A DNA stretch of 64,000 nucleotides from Pseudomonas sp. BGr12 (GCF_030272895.1 NZ_JALRNF010000014.1:1-64000), one strand, 5' to 3'; shown: positions 34,736 through 44,743, counted from the first letter of the stretch. The notes: generated by a model from the letters alone, not told the origin. Numbers and translations are program-made.

Positions 34736-36669
34736 AGCTGATACCTCAGGGCCAGGCTGCTCTGCAGGCGCTGGGCCTGGCGCAGGGACTCGCGCAGGAT
34801 GCGCCGGTCCAGGTGGTTGAGGCTGTCCGGGTCGACGCGGTTGGAATAGGGCAGGTTCTGCCGGCTCTGCAGTTGGTGCTGCTGCATGCGGGTCTGCTGG
34901 ATGAAGTGGTAGGCCTCCTCATAGGCGGCGCCGTCGAGCGGATCGATCACCTCACGGCTCACCAGTTCGCGCAGACGCTCCAGGGTGTTGATGGCGCTGA
35001 CGCCGTTGGCCAGGGCCAGCAGCCGTGCGCCGTCGACGAAGGGGGTCAGGCCCTGCACCTTGAGGTCCAGGGTCGCGGCCTTGTCGTTACCCTGGCGGGT
35101 CAGCACGAACTCGCGGAAACGCCCCACCGGCGGCCGCTGGCGCAAGGCGTTCTCGGCCATCATGCGCTGGAACAGGCGATTGTCGGCCACCTGTTCGAGT
35201 ATGCCCTGGCGCAGTTGCTCGCAGGCGCGCTCATCGCCCCAGACCACCCGCAGGTCGAAATAGATGCTCGAGCCCAGCAGGTTTTCCGGCGTGGCTTCGC
35301 GGATGAACGCGGCGAAGCGCCGGGCCCACTCGGCACGGGACAGGCATAGCTCGGGGTTGCCGGCCATGATGTTGCCCTTGCACAGGGTGAAGCCGCATTG
35401 GGCCAGCCCCTGGTTGATGTACTGGGCCAGGGGCAGCAGGCGTCCGCGGATCTCGGCGGCATGGGCGGCATCGCGGGCTTCGAAGAGGATGCCGTTGTCC
35501 TGGTCGGTGTGCAGGGTCTGCTCGCGGCGGCCTTCGCTACCGAAGCACAGCCAGCTGAACGGTACGCCCGGGTCGCCTTTTTCCTCGATGGCCAGCTCGA
35601 TGACCCGGCATACGGTGTGATCGTTGAGCAGGGTGATGATCTGGGTGATCTGGGTCGAGGAGGCGCCGTGGGCCAGCATGCGCTCGACCAGCTGGCCGAT
35701 TTCACCGCGCAGCGACACCAGGCTTTCGATTCGCGTGGCGTGGCGGATGGTCCGGGCCAGGTGCACCAGGTCGACCCGCTGCAGGGAGAACAGGTCGCGC
35801 TCGGAGACTACGCCGCACAGGCGCTTGTCTTCGACCAGGCAGACATGGGCGATGTGCCGCTCGGTCATGGCGATGGCGGCGTCGAAGGCACTGGCCTGGG
35901 GGCTCAGGTAGAAGGGTTCGGCGGTCATGTGCCCGGCGATGGGCTCGGCGAAGTCGGCGCTGGCGTCGGCCACCACCTGGCGCAGGTCGCGCAGGGTGAA
36001 GATACCGATGGGAAAACGCTGCTCATCGACGATCACGATGCTGCCGACCTGCTGCTCGTGCATCAGGGCCACGGCCTGGCGCAGGGGCGTCTGTCGGTCG
36101 CAGACCACCGGGTGACGCATGGCCAGTTCACCCAGGCGGGTGTTGAGCGAGTACTGGGTGCCCAGGGTTTCCACCGCCCGGCGCTGGACCTGCTGGTTGA
36201 CCTGGTCGAGCAGGCTGCTGACGCCACGCAAGGCAAAGTCGCGAAAGGCCTCGGACAGGGCGAACAGGCGGATGAACGCGGCCTTGTTCAATTGCAGGCA
36301 GAAGGTGTCTTCCGCGGCCAGGTGCTCGGTGCGGGTAGCGCGTTCGCCGAGCAGGGCAGCCAGGGGGAAGCATTCGCCCGTGGTGATCTCGAAGGTGGTT
36401 TCGGTGCCGGCGCGGGTCACGTGCTGGCGCTCACCGACCACCCGGCCCTGCTTGACGATGTAGAAGTGCTCCACCGGGCCGTCGGCGGGCTTGATGATGC
36501 TGTCGTTGGCTGCATAGAAACGCAGCTGGCACTGTTCCACCAGAAACGCCAGGTGGGCGCTTTCCATCTGGTTGAAGGGGGGAAAGCGTTGCAGAAACTG
36601 CAGGGTCCCTTGGATATTCTGCAGTACTGCAGTTTTTCCGGCCTGGGTGAAGGCGTCCATTTTGCTCAT
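34732..36669 (-). CDS. cNMP-binding / CBS-pair / DUF294 nucleotidyltransferase-like protein
   Basis: 645 residues with four parts: a cyclic-nucleotide-binding-like domain (about 20-140), two CBS motifs (about 160-290; RHPVVCDRQTPLRQAVALM, MTAEPFYLSPQASAFDAAI), a DUF294 nucleotidyltransferase-like domain with GSEGRREQTLHTDQDNGILF (about 385-405) and its C-terminal helical domain. The layout recalls GlnD-like or adenylyltransferase sensors. Start MSKMDAFTQAG has AAGG nearby; the longer frame upstream lacks family similarity. Likely a nucleotide-sensing regulator, partner of the exonuclease. Confidence 0.85.
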   Translation of the reverse strand: MSKMDAFTQAGKTAVLQNIQGTLQFLQRFPPFNQMESAHLAFLVEQCQLRFYAANDSIIKPADGPVEHFYIVKQGRVVGERQHVTRAGTETTFEITTGECFPLAALLGERATRTEHLAAEDTFCLQLNKAAFIRLFALSEAFRDFALRGVSSLLDQVNQQVQRRAVETLGTQYSLNTRLGELAMRHPVVCDRQTPLRQAVALMHEQQVGSIVIVDEQRFPIGIFTLRDLRQVVADASADFAEPIAGHMTAEPFYLSPQASAFDAAIAMTERHIAHVCLVEDKRLCGVVSERDLFSLQRVDLVHLARTIRHATRIESLVSLRGEIGQLVERMLAHGASSTQITQIITLLNDHTVCRVIELAIEEKGDPGVPFSWLCFGSEGRREQTLHTDQDNGILFEARDAAHAAEIRGRLLPLAQYINQGLAQCGFTLCKGNIMAGNPELCLSRAEWARRFAAFIREATPENLLGSSIYFDLRVVWGDERACEQLRQGILEQVADNRLFQRMMAENALRQRPPVGRFREFVLTRQGNDKAATLDLKVQGLTPFVDGARLLALANGVSAINTLERLRELVSREVIDPLDGAAYEEAYHFIQQTRMQQHQLQSRQNLPYSNRVDPDSLNHLDRRILRESLRQAQRLQSSLALRYQL

Positions 36670-36905
36670 GAACCTTACCGCGTCTTTATCGTGGCACCGG
36701 GTGCCGACCTTGTTGTTTTCGACCCTCATGGTCGGTCGCCAACCGGCCAGTGCCCATTGGACGTAAGTCTATAAATGGCGAAAGGCCGCATGGGCCAGGC
36801 GACAGGTGTCAATTACACGACGAAAAGCAGGTTGCAAGTGGATCAAAAGCAGTCTGAACTTGATTCAAGGGACATTTTTCAAGGGTCATTGACGATGAGA
36901 CAGCC

Positions 36906-37349
36906 ATGCACGACCAAGACGACATTCTGAGCGACGCCGAGCGTGAAGCGCTGGCAACGGTGACCGCACCTGCGGCTGCACCGCAGAAAGTCTTGATCGT
37001 CGATGACAATCCGAAAGCCCGGGAAGCGCTGGCCAGTTACCTGAAGGCCAAGGGTATCAAATGCCTGACGGCGGAGAATGCCGAGCGGGCGCTTGGGTAT
37101 CTCAAAGGCGAGCGTGACATCGGTTTGCTGATCACCGACTTGCGCATGGGGCCCTTCGATGGCCTGGAGCTGATTCGCAAGATTCGCGAGTCGGAGAAGG
37201 CCGCGTTGCCGATCATTATTGTTTCCGGCGATGCCGATGTACCGGACGCCATTGCGGCGATGCATTTGAGCGTTGTCGACTTTCTGCTCAAGCCGATTGA
37301 TCTGGACAAGCTGGTGAGGTTGGTGCGCAAGGAGTTGGGTGTAGCTTGA
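36906..37349 (+). CDS. Single-domain response regulator
   Basis: 147-residue receiver protein without an output domain. The acidic pocket Asp33/Asp34 (IVDDNP), phospho-acceptor Asp78 (LITDLRMGP) and Lys near 129 (LLKPID) are all present. About 27 unstructured residues precede the receiver. No kinase gene is adjacent. The stop codon TGA shares its last base with the REP pair that follows. Confidence 0.88.
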   Translation: MHDQDDILSDAEREALATVTAPAAAPQKVLIVDDNPKAREALASYLKAKGIKCLTAENAERALGYLKGERDIGLLITDLRMGPFDGLELIRKIRESEKAALPIIIVSGDADVPDAIAAMHLSVVDFLLKPIDLDKLVRLVRKELGVA

Positions 37350-37397
37350 TCGCGGGGCAAGCCCGCTCCCACAGTGGGAGCGGGCTTGCCCCGCGAT
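37349..37397. repeat. REP pair, perfect 24-base inverted repeat with one-base loop
   Basis: Units at 37349-37372 and 37374-37397 are exact reverse complements with a single A between them. It lies between convergent genes, six bases from the glcB stop, and could form a strong hairpin that ends or stabilises both messages. Confidence 0.95.
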
Positions 37398-37403
37398 GGC
37401 GGG

Positions 37404-39581
37404 TTACAGACCGTTTTTGGCCTTGAACTCACGACGACGACGATGCAGCACCGGCTCGGTGTAGCCGTTCGGCTGCTTGGTGCCTTCTACCACCAGCTCG
37501 ACCGCCGCCTGGAAGGCGATGTTGTTGTCGAAGTCCGGTGCCAGCGGGCGGTACAGCGGGTCGTTGGCGTTCTGCTTGTCCACCACCGGCGCCATGCGCT
37601 TGAGGCTTTCCAGCACCTGGGTCTCGGTGACGACACCGTGACGCAGCCAGTTGGCCAGCAGCTGGGCGGAGATACGCAGGGTGGCGCGGTCTTCCATCAG
37701 GCCGACATCGTTGATGTCCGGTACCTTCGAGCAGCCGACGCCCTGGTCGATCCAGCGCACGACATAGCCGAGGATGCCCTGGGCGTTGTTGTCCAGCTCG
37801 TTGCGGATCTCTTCGGCCGACCAGTTGGTGTCGGTCGCCAGCGGGATGGTCAGGATGTCGTCCACCGAGGCCGGTGCACGCTTGGCCAGCTCTGCCTGAC
37901 GGGCGAAGACGTCGACCTTGTGGTAGTGCAGTGCGTGCAGCGCGGCGGCGGTCGGCGACGGTACCCAGGCGGTGTTGGCACCGGCCAGCGGGTGAGCGAT
38001 CTTCTGCTCGAGCATGTCGGCCATCAGGTCCGGCATGGCCCACATGCCTTTACCGATCTGGGCGCGGCCCTGCAGGCCGGTAGCCAGGCCGATGTCGACG
38101 TTGGAGTTCTCGTAGGCGCCGATCCACTTCTGGGTCTTCATGGTGCCCTTGCGCACCACGGCGCCGGCCTCCATGGAGGTGTGGATCTCGTCACCGGTAC
38201 GGTCGAGGAAGCCGGTGTTGATGAACACCACGCGATCCTTGGCCGCCTGGATACAAGCCTTGAGGTTGACCGTGGTACGGCGCTCCTCGTCCATGATGCC
38301 GACCTTCAGGGTGAAGCGCGGCAGGCCCAGCAGGTCTTCGATGCGACCGAACAGTTCGTTGGTGAACGCCGCTTCTTCCGGGCCGTGCATCTTCGGTTTG
38401 ACGATGTAGACCGAACCGGTGCGGCTGTTCTTGCGGCTGGTGTTGCCGTTGAGGTTGTGGATCGCTGCCAGGTTGGTGACCAGGCCATCGAGGATGCCTT
38501 CGGGCACTTCGTTGCCGTCCTTGTCGAGGATGGCATCGATGGTCATCAGGTGACCGACGTTACGCACGAACAGCAGCGAGCGACCGTGCAGGGTCACCGA
38601 GCCACCGTTGGGCGCGGTGTATTCGCGGTCCGGGTTCATGGTCCGGGTGAAGGTCTGGCCACCTTTGCTGACGCTTTCAGCCAGGTCGCCCTTCATCAGG
38701 CCGAGCCAGTTGCGGTAGACCACGACCTTGTCGTCGGCGTCGACCGCAGCAACCGAGTCTTCGCAGTCCATGATGGTGGTCAGGGCGGCTTCCATCAGCA
38801 CGTCCTTGACGCCCGCCGCGTCGGTCTGGCCGACCGGGGTGCTGGCATCGATCTGGATTTCGAAGTGCAGGCCATTGTGCTTGAGCAAAATGGCGGTCGG
38901 TGCCGAGGCGTCGCCCCGGAAGCCGATCAGTTGCGCGTCGTCACGCAGGCCGGTGTTGCTGCCACCCTTGAGGGCGACGACCAGCTTGCCGGCTTCGATG
39001 CGGTAGGCAGTGGAATCGACATGGGAGCCGGCGGCCAGTGGCGCGGACTCGTCGAGGAAGGCGCGGGCGAAGGCGATGACCTTGTTGCCGCGAACCTTGT
39101 TGTAGCCTTTGCCTTTTTCCGCGCCACCCGCTTCGCTGATGGCGTCGGTGCCGTACAGGGCATCGTACAGCGAGCCCCAGCGGGCGTTGGAGGCGTTGAG
39201 CGCAAAGCGCGCATTCATTACCGGTACGACCAACTGCGGGCCAGCCATGCGGGCGATTTCGTCATCGACGTTCTGGGTCGAGACCTGGAAGTCTGCAGCT
39301 TCTGGCAGCAGGTAGCCGATGTCCTGGAGGAAGGCTTTGTAAGCCACGGCATCGTGAGCCTGGCCTTTGCGCGCCTGGTGCCAGGCATCGATCTGAGCCT
39401 GGAGTGCGTCACGTTTGGCCAGCAGTGCTTTGTTCTTTGGAGCGAGGTCGTTGATGATCTTTTCCGCCCCGGCCCAGAATTGCTCGGCGTTGACGCCAGT
39501 TCCGGGAATGGCTTCGTTGTTCACGAAGTCGAACAGGACTTTGGCGACCTGAAGGCCACCGACTTGAACGTGTTCAGTCAT
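37404..39581 (-). CDS. glcB: Malate synthase G
   Basis: Condenses glyoxylate and acetyl-CoA to malate, for growth on acetate, fatty acids or glycolate. 725 residues, the normal size of isoform G. Conserved segments include [17 protein letters not shown] (active-site acidic residues), [30 protein letters not shown] and [18 protein letters not shown]. Start [10 protein letters not shown] chosen over an ATG four codons upstream. It stands alone; a 435-base upstream gap carries palindromes. Confidence 0.96.
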   Translation of the reverse strand: MTEHVQVGGLQVAKVLFDFVNNEAIPGTGVNAEQFWAGAEKIINDLAPKNKALLAKRDALQAQIDAWHQARKGQAHDAVAYKAFLQDIGYLLPEAADFQVSTQNVDDEIARMAGPQLVVPVMNARFALNASNARWGSLYDALYGTDAISEAGGAEKGKGYNKVRGNKVIAFARAFLDESAPLAAGSHVDSTAYRIEAGKLVVALKGGSNTGLRDDAQLIGFRGDASAPTAILLKHNGLHFEIQIDASTPVGQTDAAGVKDVLMEAALTTIMDCEDSVAAVDADDKVVVYRNWLGLMKGDLAESVSKGGQTFTRTMNPDREYTAPNGGSVTLHGRSLLFVRNVGHLMTIDAILDKDGNEVPEGILDGLVTNLAAIHNLNGNTSRKNSRTGSVYIVKPKMHGPEEAAFTNELFGRIEDLLGLPRFTLKVGIMDEERRTTVNLKACIQAAKDRVVFINTGFLDRTGDEIHTSMEAGAVVRKGTMKTQKWIGAYENSNVDIGLATGLQGRAQIGKGMWAMPDLMADMLEQKIAHPLAGANTAWVPSPTAAALHALHYHKVDVFARQAELAKRAPASVDDILTIPLATDTNWSAEEIRNELDNNAQGILGYVVRWIDQGVGCSKVPDINDVGLMEDRATLRISAQLLANWLRHGVVTETQVLESLKRMAPVVDKQNANDPLYRPLAPDFDNNIAFQAAVELVVEGTKQPNGYTEPVLHRRRREFKAKNGL

Positions 39582-40016
39582 TGCTTGCCTCACTCTGCTC
39601 AGCTATTCAGCTCTTCTATTTAAGCCTTGCGCGCTTCTCTAAACACGGCACCAGAACATGCCCGATGGGCGGCTGGGTGCGGCCTGCCAGACAGGCTGGC
39701 GGGCATTGGCGTATTTTCACAGGCGCCTTGGCAGACATCGATTCGACGTTTTGTAGTCCACGCTGCGGCATACTACATGATGCGCAGCGGTTGTGAAAAT
39801 CAGACTAAATACGTCGTTCTGCGACCAATTAGTCGCAGAAGGTCACGCTGGGAGACAGTATGTTCTCAAAAAAGTGGCGGATTGTTCCAGATAAATCTTG
39901 AAACAGTACACGATTTGTTCCGTGAACCCGCTGCGGCAGGTTGCCGCGCCTTGCCTATACTTTCTGCGCGCCCTTTGATTTCAGGGGCCTGACCTTTCAA
40001 AGCAGAGGGTTACCGC
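39582..40016. promoter_or_regulatory. glcB / gcvR-like divergent intergenic region with palindromes
   Basis: TTCTGCGAC-CAATTA-GTCGCAGAA at 39817-39840 is a near-perfect 24-base palindrome, a good operator candidate. TGTAGT (39752-39757) and ACTACA (39772-39777) form a second inverted pair with centres 20 bases apart; the same half-sites occur at aceE. No gene of its own was found here. Confidence 0.5.
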
Positions 40017-40535
40017 GTGGATCATCTCGTACTGACAGTGATCGCTCCCGACAAGGCTGGCGTGGTCGAACGTATCGCTAAATGCATTGCCGAGCATAAC
40101 GGTAACTGGTTGGAGAGCCGCATGGCGCGGATGGCCGGGCAGTTTGCCGGGATCCTCAAGGTGGCAGTGCCGGCTGAGAACTACGATGAGCTGAACGAGG
40201 CCCTGCAGGCCTTGAGCAAGCATGAAATTCGCGTGCTGATTGCCAAAAGCGGCATCGAGCCGTCCTGCACCTGGAAGCCGATCGCCATGGAGCTGGTGGG
40301 CAATGATCGCCCGGGCATCGTCCTTGATATCACGCGCTTGCTGGCCGAACTGGGGGTCAATGTCGAGCATCTGAACACCGACGTGAAGCCGGCTCCCATG
40401 AGCAGTGAACCGTTGTTTCATGCCGATGCCTTGCTGGCAGTGCCCCTGACCCTGCCTCTGGACAACCTGCAGCGCAAGCTTGAGGCACTGGCCGACGACC
40501 TGATGGTGGAATTGAATCTGCGCCCGGAAGACTAG
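40017..40535 (+). CDS. GcvR-like tandem ACT-domain protein
   Basis: 172 residues with two ACT domains (about 1-80, HLVLTVIAPDKAGVVERIAKCI; and 90-165, MELVGNDRPGIVLDITRLLAELG). This is the layout of GcvR, which in E. coli modulates GcvA and the glycine cleavage genes. Start codon GTG after GCAGAGGGTTACC. No gcv gene is close by, so the regulatory target here is uncertain. Confidence 0.8.
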   Translation: MDHLVLTVIAPDKAGVVERIAKCIAEHNGNWLESRMARMAGQFAGILKVAVPAENYDELNEALQALSKHEIRVLIAKSGIEPSCTWKPIAMELVGNDRPGIVLDITRLLAELGVNVEHLNTDVKPAPMSSEPLFHADALLAVPLTLPLDNLQRKLEALADDLMVELNLRPED

Positions 40536-40561
40536 TTATCCCGTTTTGCCGGGGACCGGCC

Positions 40562-40683
40562 TGTGGATAAGCTGGGGGAAGCCGTCGCCAGCCCAGGCGG
40601 GCTGCGGCTTTGCCGACTTTGAGCAAAAAACCACCAATAATCAGTGGCTTGTGCACAAAGCGCGGGGATGAGGGTGTGGATAA
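40562..40683. other. Two DnaA-box-like sites
   Basis: TGTGGATAA, the exact reverse complement of the DnaA box TTATCCACA, occurs at 40562-40570 and 40675-40683 in the same orientation. TTGTGCACAA lies between them (40649-40658). The segment is not AT-rich and no replication gene is near, so a titration or regulatory role is more likely than an origin. Confidence 0.55.
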
Positions 40684-40698
40684 CCTTGGGAGATATTG

Positions 40699-40727
40699 CT
40701 ACAGGCCACGATTGACGTGGCCTGTAG
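40699..40727. terminator. Hairpin between gcvR-like gene and rarD
   Basis: A perfect 12-base stem CTACAGGCCACG/CGTGGCCTGTAG with a five-base loop. It lies between convergent genes, 20 bases from the rarD stop. The T-tract is poor on both strands, so efficiency is unclear. Confidence 0.6.
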
Positions 40728-40746
40728 AGGTTTGTACGTTTTTTGA

Positions 40747-41634
40747 TCAGGCGCGCCGGCGCAGGCTCAGCCAGGCATCGACACTGTAGATGGCCAGGCC
40801 AGCCCAGATGAACATGAAGGCGACCAGGGTGCTGCTCGACAGGTGCTCGCCAAACAGCAACACGGCTTGCAGCAGCACCAGGGTCGGGGCCAGGTACTGC
40901 AGGAAGCCCAGGGTGGTGTAGGGCAGGTGCCGGGCGGCGGCGTTGAAACATACCAGCGGGATCAGCGTGACCGGCCCGGCGGCCACCAGCCAGAGCGCCT
41001 CGCTGCTGGTGTAGAAACTCGGCTGGGCGCTGGCGGCCAGCGGGTTGAGCAACAGCCAGCCAACCGCCAGCGGCACCAGCATCCAGGTTTCCACCACCAG
41101 GCCGGGCAGGGCCGCCACCGGTGCCTGTTTACGGATCAGGCCGTAGAAACCGAAGCTCAAGGCCAGCACCAGCGACACCCAGGGCAGGCTGCCGACCTGC
41201 CACACCTGTTGCGCCACACCCACGGTGGCGAACCCCACCGCCAACCATTGCAGCCGGCGCAGGCGTTCGCCGAGCAACAGCATGCCCAGCAACACGTTGA
41301 TCAGCGGGTTGATGTAGTAACCCAGGCTGGCTTCGAGCATGCGGCCGTTGTTCACCGACCAGACATAGGTCAGCCAGTTACCGGCAATCAACGACCCGCT
41401 CAGGGCCAGGATCGCCAGTCGTCGCGGGTTTTCGCGCAGCTCGCGCCACCAGCCCGGGTGTTTCCAGACCAGTAGCAGGAGCGAGCCGAACAGCGCCGAC
41501 CAGAGCACCCGGTGGACGATGATTTCCACCGCGGGCACGCTTTGCAGCGCTTTGAAGTAGAGCGGGAACAAGCCCCAGATGATGTAGGCGCTCAGGCCCA
41601 GGATGTACCCGCGGCGCGGGTTGGCGGCTTGCAT
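40747..41634 (-). CDS. rarD: EamA-family permease RarD
   Basis: 295-residue membrane protein with about ten hydrophobic helices, of the drug/metabolite transporter superfamily. The N-terminus RRGYILGLSAYIIWGLFPLYFKAL and SVNNGRMLEASLGYYINPLINVLLG are typical of RarD (chloramphenicol-sensitive protein family). Its natural substrate is not established. Confidence 0.9.
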   Translation of the reverse strand: MQAANPRRGYILGLSAYIIWGLFPLYFKALQSVPAVEIIVHRVLWSALFGSLLLLVWKHPGWWRELRENPRRLAILALSGSLIAGNWLTYVWSVNNGRMLEASLGYYINPLINVLLGMLLLGERLRRLQWLAVGFATVGVAQQVWQVGSLPWVSLVLALSFGFYGLIRKQAPVAALPGLVVETWMLVPLAVGWLLLNPLAASAQPSFYTSSEALWLVAAGPVTLIPLVCFNAAARHLPYTTLGFLQYLAPTLVLLQAVLLFGEHLSSSTLVAFMFIWAGLAIYSVDAWLSLRRRA

Positions 41635-41697
41635 GCAGAGTCCTTGCTTAGGCAGCTAACTAAAACGGTGGATATTGTAGACAGACTTGCCTGCGCT

Positions 41698-42672
41698 TCA
41701 GAACAATTTCAGCGGTTCTTCGTCCAGTGCCGCCCGCTGTTCGCGCAGGGCGAGAATCTGGTCGCCCCAGTAACGCTCCTGGCCGAACCAGGGGAAGCTG
41801 CGCGGGAAGGCCGGATCGTCCCAGCGTCGCGCCAGCCAGGCGCTGTAGTGCAACAGGCGCAGGGCGCGCAAAGGCTCGATCAGGGCCAGCTCGCGGGGAT
41901 CGAAGTCGTGGAACTCGTTGTAGCCGTCCATCAGCTCGGCCAGTTGGCCCAGACGCTCCTGGCGGCTGCCGGCGAGCATCATCCACAAGTCCTGGACGGC
42001 CGGGCCCATGCGGCAGTCGTCGAGGTCGACGATATGGAACACCTCGTCGCGGCACATCATGTTGCCCGGGTGGCAGTCGCCGTGCAGGCGGATGGTCTGG
42101 TGCGGGGTGTCGGCGTAGATGGCTTCGATCTGCGTGAGCAGGTCACGGGCCACCGATTCGAAGGCCGGCACCAGGCTGGTCGGTACGAAGTCGCCTTCGA
42201 GCAAGGTGTCGAGCGAAGCATGACCGAAGTTATCCACCGCCAGCGTTTCGCGATGCTCGAAAGGACGGGTGGCGCCGACCGCGTGCAGGCGACCGAGCAA
42301 CTGGCCCAGGCGATAGAGCTGGTCCAGGTTGCCAGGCTCCGGCGCTCGACCACCACGACGGGGGAACAGGGTGAAGCGAAAGCCGCTGTGCTCGAACAGT
42401 GTTGCGCCGTTGTGGACAAGCGGCGCGACCACCGGCACTTCACAGTCGGCAAGTTCGGCAGTGAAACGATGTTCTTCGAGAATCGCCGCATCGCTCCAGC
42501 GATCCGGACGATAGAACTTGGCGATCAGTGGTTCGGCCCCTTCGATGCCTACCTGATAGACGCGGTTCTCGTAGCTGTTGAGCGCCAGGACGCGGGCATC
42601 GCTGAGAAAGCCGATGCTTTCGACGGCGTCGAGCACCAGGTCGGGGGTAAGGGTATCGAAGGGGTGGGACAT
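41698..42672 (-). CDS. srkA: Stress response serine/threonine kinase SrkA (YihE/RdoA)
   Basis: 324-residue cytoplasmic kinase of the aminoglycoside-phosphotransferase fold, linked in E. coli to envelope and oxidative stress survival. Catalytic loop LHGDCHPGNMM (about residues 193-203) and metal motif IVDLDDCRMGP (about 211-221) are complete. I start at MSHPFDTLTP; the upstream open frame runs through a REP and is not coding. Confidence 0.9.
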   Translation of the reverse strand: MSHPFDTLTPDLVLDAVESIGFLSDARVLALNSYENRVYQVGIEGAEPLIAKFYRPDRWSDAAILEEHRFTAELADCEVPVVAPLVHNGATLFEHSGFRFTLFPRRGGRAPEPGNLDQLYRLGQLLGRLHAVGATRPFEHRETLAVDNFGHASLDTLLEGDFVPTSLVPAFESVARDLLTQIEAIYADTPHQTIRLHGDCHPGNMMCRDEVFHIVDLDDCRMGPAVQDLWMMLAGSRQERLGQLAELMDGYNEFHDFDPRELALIEPLRALRLLHYSAWLARRWDDPAFPRSFPWFGQERYWGDQILALREQRAALDEEPLKLF

Positions 42673-42725
42673 GTTCGCTCCTGCTGCGCGGCAGGTGGCC
42701 GCAAGGTTCCCTGCATGGTAACGCA

Positions 42726-42811
42726 GTAGGAGCGGGCTTGCCCCGCGATTGCGATGTGACGGACACAGCGTGATCGCGGGGCAAGTCGAGTCGTCGCACC
42801 GCCGCTCCCAC
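42726..42811. repeat. REP pair with an expanded second unit
   Basis: A normal unit at 42726-42749. The partner at 42773-42811 has ATCGCGGGGCAAG, then TCGAGTCGTCGCACCG, then CCGCTCCCAC: a 24-base unit split by about 15 bases. It lies between srkA and phoX. Confidence 0.85.
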
Positions 42812-42814
42812 AGG

Positions 42815-44716
42815 TCAGGTGCCGACGATGCCGCCATCCTCGCGACTGATCGCCATCACCGACGATCGCGGTTTGCCATTGGGCAAGTGCTCGGGGAAGG
42901 TCGAGCCGCCGGTTTCACCGGGATGCTGGATGCCCACGAACAGCGTGCGCTGGTCTGGTGCGAAGGCAATGCCGGTCACTTCACAAGCCACAGGGCCGAC
43001 CATGAAGCGGCGAATCTCGCCACTGGCCGGGTCGGCACAGAGCATCTGGTTGTTGCCCATGCCGGCAAAGTCGCCACTGTTGCTGTAGTCACCGTCGGTA
43101 AGGATCCACAGCCGGCCATCGGCATCGAAGCCCAGGCCATCGGGGCTGTTGAACATGTTCTGCGCGGTGATGTTGCTGGAGCCGCCCTTGGCGTCCCCGG
43201 CGTGTACGGCAGGGTTGCCGGCGACCACGAACAGGTCCCAGTCGAAGCTCATGGCACCATGGTCATCGGCGCTTTCACGCCAGCGCAAAATCTGCCCGTA
43301 GAGGTTCTTCTCGCGCGGGTTGGGGCCACCTGCCGGCTGACCGTCTTCGCCGCGCTTGACGTTGTTGGTCAGGGTGCAATAGATCTGGCCATCCTTGGGG
43401 CTGACCACGATCCACTCCGGGCGGTCCATGCGCGTGGCCTGGAGCTGGCTGGCGGCCAGGCGTGCATGGATCAGCACCTGGGCCTGGCTGGCAAAACCGT
43501 TGGCGGCGATCAGGCCGTTCTTGCCATGGCTCAGCTCCAGCCACTGGCCTTTGCCGCGTGGATGGTCGGTGTTCTTGTCGCCATCGTCGAAGCGCGCCAC
43601 GTACAGGGTGCCGTGGTCGAGCAGGCTGCGGTTGGCGCTGGGGTTCTTGTGGTCGATGCGATCGCGGCTGATGAACTTGTAGATGAATTCGCCACGTTCG
43701 TCGTCGCCCATGTATACCACTGCCCGGCCATCACGGGTTTCGGCCAGGGCCGCGTTCTCGTGCTTGAATCGGCCCAGGGCGGTGCGTTTGACCGGGGTCG
43801 AATCCGGGTCGAACGGATCGATTTCCACGACCCAGCCGTGGCGGTTCAGTTCATTGGGGTTCTTGGCCAAGTCGAAGCGTGGGTCATGCAGGTGCCAGCC
43901 GACTTCCTTGCCGCTGACCGAGGCGCCATAGCGCTTTTGTCCGGCGTCGAAGGCCTGGGCCGGGTCGCTGCTGCCGAAGCAGTCGGTGAAGTTTTCTTCG
44001 CACGTCAGGTAGGTGCCCCAGGGCGTCTTGCCATTGGCGCAGTTCTGGAAGGTGCCGAGCACCTTGCGGCCGCTGTTGTCTGCCGCGGTCTTGAGCAGGG
44101 CGTCGCCGGCTGCCGGGCCGCTGACACGGATGGGTGAGTTGCCGTGGATGCGCCGGTTGTACGGCGAGCCCTGGACGAACTGCCACTGACCGTTGCTGCG
44201 CTTGACCTCGATCACCGACACGCCTTCGGCGGCCTGGGCCTTGTGGACTTCCTCCGGCGATTTCGGTTGGCCGCCATGGGCAAACAGATAACGGTAGTTG
44301 GTGTACTCGTTGTTGATGGCCATCAACGCCCGGTTGTCGTCGCCGGGGAAGGGGAACAGGCTCATGCCGTCGTTGTTGTCGCCGAACTGCAGCTCCTGGG
44401 CCTTGGCGCTGCCATTGCCGGACACATCGAAGGCGGGCGAGTCGGCGTGCAGCGGTTGGCCCCAGCTGATCAGGACCGAGGCCTTGTAGCCCGGCGGCAG
44501 GCTGATGCTGTCGGCGGTGGCGCTGGGAATGCCGGTGAAGCCGAGCAGGCTGCTGTTGCCGGTGCCGGCACTGGCGGCCATGACGCTGCGACTGAGCAGG
44601 TTGCCGCCCAGGAACAGGGCGGCGCCGCACAGGGCGCCAGCGCCGATGAAGCGCCGACGGCTCAGGCTGACCAGGTTTTCAAGGTCGGTGTTCTGGTGTT
44701 CTTCGAGTAGGTGCAT
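42815..44716 (-). CDS. phoX: PhoX-family alkaline phosphatase, Tat-exported
   Basis: 633 residues of the DUF839/PhoX family, releasing phosphate from phosphoesters in the periplasm with a calcium/iron cofactor. The Tat signal SRRRFIGAGALCGAALFLGG is at about 19-38. Family segments include TPWGTYLTCEENFTDCFG and GRFKHENAALAETRDGRAVVYMGDDERGEFIYK. A Pho-box-like site is upstream, so expression on phosphate starvation is likely. It follows modE on the same strand after 64 bases. Confidence 0.88.
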   Translation of the reverse strand: MHLLEEHQNTDLENLVSLSRRRFIGAGALCGAALFLGGNLLSRSVMAASAGTGNSSLLGFTGIPSATADSISLPPGYKASVLISWGQPLHADSPAFDVSGNGSAKAQELQFGDNNDGMSLFPFPGDDNRALMAINNEYTNYRYLFAHGGQPKSPEEVHKAQAAEGVSVIEVKRSNGQWQFVQGSPYNRRIHGNSPIRVSGPAAGDALLKTAADNSGRKVLGTFQNCANGKTPWGTYLTCEENFTDCFGSSDPAQAFDAGQKRYGASVSGKEVGWHLHDPRFDLAKNPNELNRHGWVVEIDPFDPDSTPVKRTALGRFKHENAALAETRDGRAVVYMGDDERGEFIYKFISRDRIDHKNPSANRSLLDHGTLYVARFDDGDKNTDHPRGKGQWLELSHGKNGLIAANGFASQAQVLIHARLAASQLQATRMDRPEWIVVSPKDGQIYCTLTNNVKRGEDGQPAGGPNPREKNLYGQILRWRESADDHGAMSFDWDLFVVAGNPAVHAGDAKGGSSNITAQNMFNSPDGLGFDADGRLWILTDGDYSNSGDFAGMGNNQMLCADPASGEIRRFMVGPVACEVTGIAFAPDQRTLFVGIQHPGETGGSTFPEHLPNGKPRSSVMAISREDGGIVGT

Positions 44717-44743
44717 GACAGGCTTCCTGCGAGTTTGGCAGTC

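Noticed and set aside
40562..40683. Replication origin
   Set aside because: Only two DnaA boxes, no AT-rich unwinding region and no dnaA/dnaN or rep gene nearby.
42673..42837. Extended N-terminus of srkA
   Set aside because: The upstream frame runs through a REP pair and has no match to the family; MSHPFDTLTP fits the known start.
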